Source of the DNA: Verrucomicrobiota bacterium | GTDB taxonomy: Bacteria > Verrucomicrobiota > Verrucomicrobiia > Limisphaerales > CANJSG01 | Length of the DNA stretch: 34,131 bases | Direction of reading: 5' to 3' | Assembly: GCA_947476875.1 (NCBI GenBank) | Contig: CANJSG010000017.1 | Coordinates: forward strand, 1-34,131 | In this document: piece after piece, positions 26,495 through 34,131 of the stretch | Layout of the letters: every line of letters begins with the position of its first letter | Position numbering within the stretch: position 1 is the stretch's first letter | Position numbers and translations under genes: made by a program | The notes under the pieces: generated by a model | Told to the model about the DNA's origin: nothing | What the model saw: only the letters and a program-made list of their open reading frames with translations | The model's database searches: none

Positions 26495-27136
26495 CTACTT
26501 CCCGGCGATGCTGTCGAGTTCCTTGTTCCGGCGGTTGCCGGGACTGTCGGCTGTGGCGAGGGGTTTGCCCGCGCCGGAGGTGGGTTTCATGAGCAGAACG
26601 GCGAGATGGCGGTTGAGCTGCTGGCCGACCAGCGATTTCTTCATGACCGTCTGGTTGATGGAACCGAAGCGCGGGAAGAAATCGCTGCCGAAGTTTGCCT
26701 CGCTCTGCTTGAGGGACGCGTCGAGTTCGCCCTGGGTATACTGCCGCGAATTGATCAGTGCGGTGATGGCGATAAGGATGAGCGCGTAGCGGACGCAGCC
26801 GCTCATCATGCCGAGGTAGTATTCCCCCTTGCCGAAGAGTTCGCCGCTGGTGAGGCGTTCGCCGAAGCGCCGCTTGACGGTCGAGAAGACCGTCGTGATG
26901 GCCGCGGCGATGGCCAGGTAGGCGATCACGTTGCACCAGAGCTGCCCGATGGGCATGAACTGGTATAGCTTCGCGCCGAGCGGGCCGTAGCCGAACGCGC
27001 CGCCGACCACGATGGCGGCCCATTGGGCGAGCAGGAGCATTTCGCCGGACATGCCGAGTCTTCGACCGCGGACGACGCCCACGATGAGGAGGGCGAGCGC
27101 GACGATGTCGAACCAAGTAAGAGAGAGGCCTTTCAT
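26495..27136 (-). CDS. CvpA-family membrane protein
   Basis: This 213-residue protein has four predicted membrane helices (about residues 8-25, 32-50, 62-84 and 104-127) and a soluble C-terminus. The N-terminal WFDIVALALLIVGVVRGRRLG is the CvpA signature with the short RGRRxG turn. The family is linked in enterobacteria to colicin V production, biofilm and envelope stress, but its molecular role is not settled. The C-terminus is rich in charged residues. A 220-base gap follows towards the DUF362 gene. Confidence 0.88.
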   Translation of the reverse strand: MKGLSLTWFDIVALALLIVGVVRGRRLGMSGEMLLLAQWAAIVVGGAFGYGPLGAKLYQFMPIGQLWCNVIAYLAIAAAITTVFSTVKRRFGERLTSGELFGKGEYYLGMMSGCVRYALILIAITALINSRQYTQGELDASLKQSEANFGSDFFPRFGSINQTVMKKSLVGQQLNRHLAVLLMKPTSGAGKPLATADSPGNRRNKELDSIAGK

Positions 27137-27237
27137 ATCAATGCCGACCCGGACGGCATTGCGAGCCGCAAGGGTCGTTCCATTCTCACCGGGTTATCGG
27201 CAGGCCGGGCCGAGGGGTGAAGCAGCTCTCTGAATCG

Positions 27238-27323
27238 CCTCTTTCTCGTTCTCATTCTCATTCTCGGCCGCGATTGATTCGCCGGGAATTTTCTCAATGG
27301 CGAGGAGCAGGACGAGAAAGAGG
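27238..27323. repeat. Inverted repeat with pyrimidine and purine low-complexity arms
   Basis: In the gap between the DUF362 stop and the cvpA start, CCTCTTTCTCGT at 27238-27249 is the reverse complement of ACGAGAAAGAGG at 27312-27323. The pairing can extend with one wobble. The left arm continues as TCTCATTCTCATTCTC, a hexamer repeat, and the right flank is GAG/GAC rich. It could fold into a long stem-loop and serve as a transcript end for the DUF362 gene, or be a lineage-specific intergenic repeat. Confidence 0.4.
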
Positions 27324-27356
27324 AAGACTACGATCAGGAGCAGGACGAAACGCCCC

Positions 27357-28406
27357 TTACTGCGCGTTTTCGGTGACGATGCGCTTGAGGTTGGAAACGC
27401 CCAGTTCCAGCAACTCGGCGTTGGCGTAGAGTTCGCGGTTGAGCTTCGGCTGGGGGATCTTCGCGATGTCCCGCTGGCGTTCGAGTTCCAGCACGCCGAG
27501 CGAGTCGAGGGCTACCGGATCCTTGCTGAACCAGAGCTGGTTCAACGGCACCGAGTAGTGCAGGAGGCTGCGTTGTTCGCCCTGGTATTGGCAGATCAGC
27601 GCGTCGGTGATGTAGAGCGCGCCCTTGTCGGCGATCTGCGGCTGGCCGAAGAGCTCGGGGAGCGCGGTGGCGAGGCGTTCGCCGTTGCCCTCGAAGCGGA
27701 GGATGTTGTCGGCGCTGCCGAGGCCAAGGCTGGTGAGGTGGCCGGTGATGCTCGCCTCATTGTGGTTCAGGAGCGGCGTGATGCTGATGACCTTGGTGAA
27801 ATCCTTCGTGACGAGTTCCGTGAGATGGGAGCGCCGGCTGACGGTGGTGTCCTTGCGGCCGAATTCGAGATCGCCGAACAGCAGGTTGCCGAGGACGGAG
27901 TTCTCGTAGGCCACCTTCTCGTCGAAGCCCCGGTCCACGGACGACGCGAGCCCCACGCCGAACTGTTCCGCCAATACGCCGAAGCCCGCAGCCCGAAGGT
28001 CGCCGATGCGGCGGTCCCATAGGGTGATGTTCGTCGCGGGAACGCCGGCCGCGATCAGACCGCGGACGACCGAGGCCACGACGGGGATCCGCGTCCCGCT
28101 GTCGGATCCAGGCGCGGAGTAGACCTTGATGCCGATCCGGTCGTTCGTCTTCACGAGGCTGTGCCAGGCCTCCGTGGCATTGAGCTTCTGCGTCAAGCGG
28201 ACGAGGCCCCGGCCTACGAGCTGGTCGACGACTGCGGGCACGGGGCGGAGCACCTCGGTCGCGCCCGCGTCCTGCGCGATGACGACCTTGGCCGAGCCCT
28301 GCGACGGGCTGGACGAGGCGAAAGAAACAGCGGCCCCCGCCGACGAGCCGAGGCTCAACAGCGCGGACACCAGCCAAACCAATCGATGAATCCTGACTTT
28401 GCTCAC
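27357..28406 (-). CDS. Secreted DUF362-domain protein
   Basis: This 349-residue protein has a signal peptide (about residues 9-26). DUF362 features are NDRIGIKVYSAPGSDSGTR and ITPLLNHNEASITGHL, followed by SLGLGSADNI, the ITDALICQYQG turn, and KDPVALDSLGVLELE. DUF362 proteins are often fused to ferredoxin domains, but no Cys cluster is present here. The reaction is unknown. The start is a GTG at 28406 with no ribosome binding site; it is divergent from the TPR lipoprotein with only 54 bases between the start codons. Confidence 0.87.
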   Translation of the reverse strand: MSKVRIHRLVWLVSALLSLGSSAGAAVSFASSSPSQGSAKVVIAQDAGATEVLRPVPAVVDQLVGRGLVRLTQKLNATEAWHSLVKTNDRIGIKVYSAPGSDSGTRIPVVASVVRGLIAAGVPATNITLWDRRIGDLRAAGFGVLAEQFGVGLASSVDRGFDEKVAYENSVLGNLLFGDLEFGRKDTTVSRRSHLTELVTKDFTKVISITPLLNHNEASITGHLTSLGLGSADNILRFEGNGERLATALPELFGQPQIADKGALYITDALICQYQGEQRSLLHYSVPLNQLWFSKDPVALDSLGVLELERQRDIAKIPQPKLNRELYANAELLELGVSNLKRIVTENAQ

Positions 28407-28422
28407 GTTCTAGGTGCGTTCC

Positions 28423-28451
28423 TTGACACCCCCGATGTCGGGTGTTAACCA
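28423..28451 (+). promoter_or_regulatory. Possible promoter with a dyad, before the TPR gene
   Basis: A perfect TTGACA is followed after 17 bases by TAACCA, a weak -10, ending 9 bases before the TPR gene ATG, so the transcript would have almost no leader. An inverted repeat ACACCC...GGGTGT (28426-28445) lies across the spacer and could be an operator. The 54-base divergent gap must also hold the promoter of the DUF362 gene. Confidence 0.33.
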
Positions 28452-28460
28452 GCCGTTACG

Positions 28461-30341
28461 ATGCAGGCCACCCGTGATTTCAACGGTTTCACCCGATTCC
28501 TCGCGATCGGCGTGATTGCCATGGGCATCGCGTCCGGCTGCATGCCGCCCGGACCGGCGGCGCTGCTCAAAGGTGAACGCCTTCTCCGCGAAAACAAGAC
28601 CGCCGAAGCGGTCGTCGCGTTCGAAGAAGCCGTGAGGATCATGCCCGGCACCGCCCAGGCCTGGAACCATCTCGGCCTCGCGCACCATCGCGAACGCGAC
28701 GTCGCCAAGGCCGCCCATGCGTATCAGAAGGCGCTGGATCTCGACCGCAACCTCGCCGTGGCCCGGTTCAATCTCGGCAGCCTGTTCCTCGAATCTGGGA
28801 ACAACGCCGCCGCCGCCGAAGCCTTCACGACGTTTTGCACACTTCAACCCCTGGTCGGTGAAGGCTGGCTACGGCTTGGACAGGCGCAGGTGCGGCTCGC
28901 GGCCGCCACGCCCGGACCGACCGATCGGCAACGTCTCGCCGAAGTGGCCCGCCGCAACCTCGAACACGCGCCCGATTCGGCGGACAAGGCGAACGCGTTG
29001 GGACAGTTGCTCGCCCTGCGCGGAAAGTATCGCGACGCGGCGGAGGAATTCAGCCGGGCACTGACCCTGCAGCCGGATCTCGCATCGGCCGTGATGAACC
29101 AAGCGGTCGTCCTCCAGCAAATGGGCGACCGGCGCGGGGCCCTCCAGCGATACCGGGATTACCTCAAGATGGCGCCCGGGTCTCCGCAGTCCGCCGGAGT
29201 CGAGGCGCTGGTGGCCACGCTCGACCGCGAGCTGAATCCAGTGCCGCTCGTCGTGGCGGTCGCCACCAATCCTCCCGCGCCGACGGTGGTTCGCACCGCG
29301 TCGCCGCCTACGACGGTGGCGATCCAAGCCAAACCTCCGGCCGTCGTTTCCAAGCCGCCGGTCGCATCAAATCCTCCCCCAGTCGTCGTCAAGCCCACGC
29401 CTGCCAACAACGTCGTCGTGCAGGTGCCGGCGAAACCCGTCGTCGCAACAAACATCGCTCCGGTCGTTTCCGCCGCCCCGCTGACGACCGTCACTCTCGA
29501 GGAGGAAGCTCCGATCAAGTCCGCCGTCGACGGACCGCGCCGGTCGACCAGCTCCGAGGTCGTCTCGAAGCCGACGGTGTTGCCGAACGAGCCAAACCTC
29601 TCGGGCCTGACCAATCCCCCGACGAAGACAACGGCCGCCGCTGAGGATCGCTCCAAGAATCCGGGCTTCCTCAAGAAGCTGAATCCGACCACGTGGTTCT
29701 CCGGAAAGAACAAGGCCCCGAAGCAAACGGCCTCGGCCAAATTGCCCTCGCCGACGATCACTTCGGCGCCGGCGACCAATGCTCCGACGCCCGCCCCGGT
29801 CTCCATTCCTCCTCCCAAGCCGGTGTATCCACGCTACGCCTACCCTGTCCGGATGGCGCCCAACGCGGGAAACCGCGAAGAAGCCGAGAAGGTCTTCGCG
29901 GCGGCCGTGGTGGAACACCGTGCCGGCCGGGAAGTCACCGCGGCGGCCGGTTACCGACAGGCGCTGCTGCTGGATCCGTCCTATTTCGAAGCCTACTACA
30001 ACCTGTCCCTCACCCTCGCTGGCACACCGTCCGGGGCGGACGCGCTGAAGCAGGCCGAGACGGCCGTGGTGCTCTATCCGCAATCATCGGCCGCGCGCCT
30101 GCACTTCGCCCTGCTCTTGGACCGTGCCGGGTATGCGACGGATGCCGCCGCCGAGCTGGAGAAGATCGTCGCGGCCGAACCGGCCAACGCGAACGCCCAT
30201 CTCTCGCTGGGCAACCTCCTCGCCCAACGCCTCGCGGAGCCGGCCAAGGCCCGCGTGCACTACCTCAAGGTGCTGGAGCTCGATCCGAAAAATTCCCAGG
30301 CCAGCGCCATCCGCTTCTGGTTGGCGACACCGCCGATGTGA
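28461..30341 (+). CDS. TPR-repeat lipoprotein with a proline-rich linker
   Basis: This 626-residue protein begins with a hydrophobic signal and a lipobox-like IASGC (Cys27), so it is probably a lipoprotein. Residues about 35-240 hold five to six tetratricopeptide repeats (for example AWNHLGLAHHRERDVAKAAH). Residues about 245-465 are a low-complexity Pro/Val/Thr/Ala linker with repeated PPxVV units, and about 465-620 hold a second TPR group. Such proteins are scaffolds of the cell envelope; partners are unknown. The long linker is an unusual feature and suggests that the two TPR groups bind well-separated partners. A small palindromic hairpin follows its stop codon. Confidence 0.87.
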   Translation: MQATRDFNGFTRFLAIGVIAMGIASGCMPPGPAALLKGERLLRENKTAEAVVAFEEAVRIMPGTAQAWNHLGLAHHRERDVAKAAHAYQKALDLDRNLAVARFNLGSLFLESGNNAAAAEAFTTFCTLQPLVGEGWLRLGQAQVRLAAATPGPTDRQRLAEVARRNLEHAPDSADKANALGQLLALRGKYRDAAEEFSRALTLQPDLASAVMNQAVVLQQMGDRRGALQRYRDYLKMAPGSPQSAGVEALVATLDRELNPVPLVVAVATNPPAPTVVRTASPPTTVAIQAKPPAVVSKPPVASNPPPVVVKPTPANNVVVQVPAKPVVATNIAPVVSAAPLTTVTLEEEAPIKSAVDGPRRSTSSEVVSKPTVLPNEPNLSGLTNPPTKTTAAAEDRSKNPGFLKKLNPTTWFSGKNKAPKQTASAKLPSPTITSAPATNAPTPAPVSIPPPKPVYPRYAYPVRMAPNAGNREEAEKVFAAAVVEHRAGREVTAAAGYRQALLLDPSYFEAYYNLSLTLAGTPSGADALKQAETAVVLYPQSSAARLHFALLLDRAGYATDAAAELEKIVAAEPANANAHLSLGNLLAQRLAEPAKARVHYLKVLELDPKNSQASAIRFWLATPPM

Positions 30342-30344
30342 CAT

Positions 30345-30358
30345 CCGGCCCAGGCCGG
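30345..30358 (+). terminator. Palindromic hairpin after the TPR gene
   Basis: CCGGCC, two bases, GGCCGG lies 4 bases after the TPR stop codon. It could form a short GC-rich stem but lacks a T run, so it is only a candidate transcript end. Confidence 0.3.
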
Positions 30359-30425
30359 GGCGCGCCAGTTGCCAAGCGGCTGCCGTCCCTCCAGTCTCAC
30401 GCCCGTTCGGGGTCCGGCACGCGGT

Positions 30426-30430
30426 GGGAG
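30426..30430 (+). promoter_or_regulatory. Ribosome binding site of pyk
   Basis: GGGAG lies 5 bases before the ATG at 30436, a good Shine-Dalgarno spacing. It is the reason for choosing this start over the GTG at 30487. Confidence 0.5.
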
Positions 30431-30435
30431 TTGGA

Positions 30436-31917
30436 ATGGGTCCAGGCATCATTCCCATGCGCCGTGGCCGCTCTCTTGATCATCCTGTGCCACTCGCCAA
30501 CAAACGCACCCGCATCGTAGCCACCCTTGGACCCGCCAGCGATTCGCCGGCCACGCTCAAGGCCCTCATCGCCGCCGGACTCAACGTCGTCCGCATCAAT
30601 TTTTCCCACGCGAAATACGACATCATCTCCCGCAACATCCGGCTGATCCGCGAGATCAGCGAGGATCTCGCCACGCCGGTGGGAATCCTGGGCGACCTGC
30701 GCGGACCGCGCATCCGCGTCGGCGAGATGACCGACGGGTCGATCATCCTCAAAACCGGCGACGACATCGTGCTGACTCCCCAGACCATCCTCGGCACGCC
30801 CGAACGGATCGGGGTCTCGTTTCCGAAACTGGCCGGCGATGTCGAAGAGGGGACGCTCCTGTTGCTCGACGACGGCAATCTCGTCTTGGAAGTCCGCGAA
30901 CGTATGGACGGCGACGAGCTGCGTTGCCGCATCGTCCAGGGAGGATCCCTCTCGAACAACCGCGGCATCAACATCCCCGGCCGACGCGTCAGCCTGCCGT
31001 CGTTGACCGAGAAGGATCTCGCCGACGTCGACTTCATCGTGAAGGAGAAGTTCGACTTCGTGGCGCTCTCGTTCGTGCAGACGGCGGACGATGTGCGCGG
31101 GCTCAAGAGCCATCTCCGCGCACTCGGCGCGGACATTCCGGTCATCGCCAAGATCGAGAAGAAGAGCGCCCTCGATGACATCGAAGCCATCGTGCAGGAA
31201 GCCTACGGCGTCATGGTGGCGCGCGGGGATCTGGCGCTTGAGATGAGTCTTCCCGAAGTGCCCATCGCCCAGAAGAAGATCATCAACGCCTGCCGCACCA
31301 CGGCCACGCCCGTCATCACCGCGACGCAGATGCTCGAGTCGATGACCCATAACCACAAACCGACCCGCGCCGAAGTCACCGACGTGGCCAACGCCATCCT
31401 CGACGGCACCGACGCCATCATGCTTTCGGGCGAATCGGCCATCGGCAAATACCCGGTGGAAGCCGTCGCCACCATGTCCGCCATCGCGCGCCGCACGGAA
31501 GACGCCCTGGACCGGGGCGAGCTTGGCAAGTTGACCGAACCGCAGCAGGTCGACTCGCTCCGCAGCTCCGTTGGCCAGGCCAACCGCGACATTTCCCGCC
31601 GGATGAAATGCGCGGCGATGGTCGTCTACACGCTTTCCGGCGCAACTGCCCGCTGGGTCCTGAGCCATCGTCCGGAGACCCCCGTGCTGGCGTTGTGCCC
31701 AACGAACGCCATCCGCCGCCGGCTCACGCTGTCGTGGGGTGCCCGCTCACGCCTCGTTCCCGCGGTCGAGACGTTGCGCGAGATGCGCCAGTCGGCGCTC
31801 GAAGCCGTCGTGGCGGAAGGATTGGCGAAGTCCGGCGACCTCGTGACCATCTCTGCCGGCCAGCCTTTCGGCGAACCGGACAATACGAACCTGCTGATGA
31901 TCGAGCGGGTGCCGTGA
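30436..31917 (+). CDS. pyk: Pyruvate kinase
   Basis: This 493-residue protein transfers the phosphate of phosphoenolpyruvate to ADP, the last step of glycolysis. It has the opening KRTRIVATLGPASDS, NVVRINFSHAKYD, DLRGPRIRVG and the active-site lysine motif VIAKIEKKSALDD. MVARGDLALEM and TQMLESM follow, then the helix EVTDVANAILDGTDAIMLSG. The C-terminal domain ends NTNLLMIERVP, as usual for the family. It starts with 17 residues more than the most conserved start (GTG 30487, MPLANKRTRIV), which is the main alternative. An Rhs-type frame begins 3 bases after its stop codon in the same frame. Confidence 0.95.
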   Translation: MGPGIIPMRRGRSLDHPVPLANKRTRIVATLGPASDSPATLKALIAAGLNVVRINFSHAKYDIISRNIRLIREISEDLATPVGILGDLRGPRIRVGEMTDGSIILKTGDDIVLTPQTILGTPERIGVSFPKLAGDVEEGTLLLLDDGNLVLEVRERMDGDELRCRIVQGGSLSNNRGINIPGRRVSLPSLTEKDLADVDFIVKEKFDFVALSFVQTADDVRGLKSHLRALGADIPVIAKIEKKSALDDIEAIVQEAYGVMVARGDLALEMSLPEVPIAQKKIINACRTTATPVITATQMLESMTHNHKPTRAEVTDVANAILDGTDAIMLSGESAIGKYPVEAVATMSAIARRTEDALDRGELGKLTEPQQVDSLRSSVGQANRDISRRMKCAAMVVYTLSGATARWVLSHRPETPVLALCPTNAIRRRLTLSWGARSRLVPAVETLREMRQSALEAVVAEGLAKSGDLVTISAGQPFGEPDNTNLLMIERVP

Positions 31918-31920
31918 GTC

Positions 31921-34026
31921 TTGGTTCGGAAGCGAGCGGATGAACCTTGGCCGCGCACGGCCTACGACTCGGTGGGACGTGTCAGCTACACGGTCGATGC
32001 GCAGGGCAATACCAACGCCTTCGCCTACGACCTCGTCGGACGCCGGATCGCCGTGACCAACGCGACCTATTCGCCGATCCAGAGCGTCACGTGGACGGCG
32101 TATGACGAGGATGGCCGCGCCTTCGCCTCGACCAACGCCCTCGGGCAGGTCAGCCGCACCCGCTACGATTCTCTGGGCCGCGCCGTCGCCCAGCTTCTGC
32201 CCGCCGTCAATCCCGCCACCGGCGAAGCCCTCCAGCGCCAGACGGTCTACGACGCCATGGGACGCCGCGCCCAGGAGATCGCCGAGGACGGAGTGATCAC
32301 GGCCTTCGGTTACGACCTTCTCGGCCGGCTCACGATGGTGACCAACGACTACACCGGCAGCAACCAGGTGGTCACCGCCTACGGCTACGACGCCTCCGGC
32401 AACCAGACCACCCAGACGGATGCGCTGGGCCGTGTGACGACGTTCACTCACGACCTGATGGGCCGCCGCATCGGCCGCTCGTTGCCGGGAGCCACCGCCA
32501 TCGACGGCGCGACGTTTGACCAGATCGGACGCACCGCCTGGCAAACGAACTTCAACGGCTACCTCATCACGAACAGCTACGATATCGCCGGACGCCTGAA
32601 GGAACGCTGGGTCCGCGACACGAACGCCTCGCCCAACTGGGTCAAGGTCGAGGACAACACCTACGACGATTACGGCCGCCGCACCCAGCGTGTCGACGAG
32701 GCGGGCACATGGACGTGGCTTTACGACAGCCGGGGACGCGTCCTCACCAACAGCGGCCCCTCGGGAGCCATAGCCTACACCTACGACAGCCTGGGCGCCG
32801 TCACGGGCATCGCCTCGACCAACCTGAACGAGGCGTCGATGAACTACACCCATGACCTGCTGGGCCGGGTCTCCGCAGTCTCTGGTGTCCTTGGCATCCA
32901 GGCCGACTACCGCTACACGCCGGTCGGCAGCCTCGGCGGCATCGCCTACGGCAACGGCGTCTCCAACCAGTTCACCTACGACTCGCGGATGGCCGTCACG
33001 AATATCGCCTGGAAGAACGGCGGCACCACGCTCCGGCGCTACCAATACACCCGCGACCTCCTCGGGCAACGCACCCGCGACCTCGAACACGACAACGCCG
33101 GAAGCACGCTCCGTGATCTGACCTACCTCTATGACACCCGTCGTCGGGTCACCAACAACACCGATTCTGTCTCGTCGGCCGGAAGCACCAAGGGTGATTT
33201 TGCCTACGACAAAGTCGGAAACCGCGTCCGGATGGATATCAAGCGGCACAACGGAACTTCTTTCGACAACTTCAAGACCGAAGGACATCTGTTCGATACG
33301 AACGACTTTTTGGTCATCGTCACCAACCTGCTCACCACTGACATCGTCACGCCCACCTATGACTTGGCGGGCAACACTCGGGAGTTCAACACCACCAATT
33401 TCCTTTACGATTGGGCCAACCGGCTGACGAACGTCTACGATGGCGGCGGTAACATCCGGATGGTCTACGACGCCGACGGCCGCCGCGTCCGCAAGGAGCA
33501 TTACAACGGCAACACCAACCTGTTCCTCATCGACGACCGCAATCCCACCGGCTGGTCCCAGGTCATCCAGGAAACCACGGTCACCAGCTCCGCCACCACC
33601 GTCTCGGGCTACTGGGTCTACGGGCTCCAGCGCATCGCCGGCGCCGTCAATCCCACCAGCACCGCTTCCATCCGCTACTACGGCTACGACGCCCTCGGTT
33701 CCGTCCGGTTCACCACCGACAATCCGACAAGTGGCTCCGTCAATCTGGACAGCCTCTTCAACTACGACTCCTACGGTCGCATAACCGTCTCGTCCGGCGC
33801 GGGGGCCTCCAACGAACGTTTCCGATACACCGGAGAGGAGTGGGACAAAGAACTGAACCTCTACTACCTGAGGGCAAGATACTACTCACCCGAATTTGGG
33901 CGGTTCTGGACCATGGACTCCTACGAGGGCAACCAGTCCGACCCGCTCTCCCTCCACAAATACCTCTATTGCCACGGGAACCCTGTTAACAGCCCGTCAA
34001 AGAACGGGTGTTTTGGAGCGGCGTGA
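31921..34026 (+). pseudogene. 5'-truncated Rhs/YD-repeat protein with a very short C-terminal tip
   Basis: This 701-codon frame has about 15 YD repeats (YDSVGRVSYTVDAQGNTNAF, YDLLGRLTMVTND and similar) and an Rhs-associated core at the end: YYGYDALGSVRF, then FRYTGEEWDKELNLYYLRAR and YYSPEFGRFWTMD, then HKYLYCHGNPVNS. Rhs proteins usually exceed 1,300 residues and begin with a signal peptide and other domains. Here the frame starts inside a repeat, 3 bases after the pyk stop and in its frame, with only a TTG available as start. After the core NPVN element only SPSKNGCFGAA remains, so no toxin domain is present. The family's normal job is a surface or secreted shell carrying a variable C-terminal toxin. 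This copy is most likely a non-functional relic of rearrangement; expression by read-through of pyk cannot be excluded. Confidence 0.72.
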
Positions 34027-34131
34027 CGGATGCGTATGATGGCTTGGCCTGGGATGGTCCGGAGAAAGTTGTGGGAGAGCGGCGGACGAGACGGGCGACC
34101 AGGGCGGCTATCCGGGACCACAGGCGCAAAA
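34027..34131. other. Tail of the window without a recognised feature
   Basis: The last 105 bases after the Rhs frame contain no start with a recognisable product and no repeat. They may be non-coding remains downstream of the relic. Confidence 0.4.

Noticed and set aside
31747-33501. 584-codon frame on the minus strand
   Set aside because: It is antisense to the YD repeats; the apparent regular Val/Asp/Gly pattern mirrors the repeat on the other strand.
1-34131. CRISPR array or tandem direct-repeat array
   Set aside because: No regularly spaced direct repeats of 20-40 bases were seen, and no cas genes are present; the only repetition is the YD-repeat coding region and the LRR gene.

Overview
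The window looks like a chromosomal segment of a Verrucomicrobiota bacterium, probably from the Pedosphaera/Limisphaera side of the phylum. The reasons are high GC content, few clear Shine-Dalgarno sequences, and several copies of the secreted cytochrome-like DUF1587/1595/1592/1588/1585 proteins together with Tat-exported DUF1552 proteins. That pairing is typical of Planctomycetes and Verrucomicrobia. Assignment below phylum level is inference.

Left part (1-16604, all minus strand): eleven genes for exported proteins, read from right to left. The order is DUF1592-A, DUF1552-A, secreted protein A, a leucine-rich-repeat protein, secreted protein B, an SGNH/GDSL hydrolase, a class C beta-lactamase-like serine hydrolase, DUF1592-B, a heavy-metal-associated (HMA) domain protein, DUF1552-B, and DUF1592-C, which is cut by the window edge. 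Four junctions are 4-base ATGA stop/start overlaps, so much of the block is probably one translationally coupled operon. Every product carries a Sec or Tat signal. The DUF1592 proteins have CxxCH haem motifs, and the HMA protein has a CxxC metal site. The block therefore looks like an extracytoplasmic haem- and metal-dependent system of unknown substrate. Secreted proteins A and B are paralogues that flank the LRR gene.

Boundary (16639-17088): a tyrosine-recombinase gene whose catalytic core has been deleted (N-terminal and C-terminal ends remain) lies directly beside a 45-base fragment identical in layout to the 3' half of a tRNA-Arg(ACG), CCA included, with no 5' half. This is the usual scar of an element integrated into a tRNA gene. 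It suggests that the exported-protein block to its left is an old genomic island whose right end is at about 17088.

Right part (17252-31917): mostly housekeeping genes. Two tandem cytidylate kinases and a PlsC acyltransferase form one operon. They are followed by a TcdA/ThiF-like E1 enzyme, a secreted beta-sandwich protein, a DUF885 metallopeptidase-like lipoprotein-era hydrolase, an amidohydrolase, a PEP-hydrolase-like TIM barrel, a small membrane protein, a nucleotidyltransferase, a cupin, CvpA, a DUF362 protein, a TPR lipoprotein and pyruvate kinase. At 31921, only three bases after the pyruvate kinase stop and in the same frame, an Rhs/YD-repeat protein begins in mid-repeat. It lacks its N-terminus and has only a short tip after the core, so it is probably a truncated relic.
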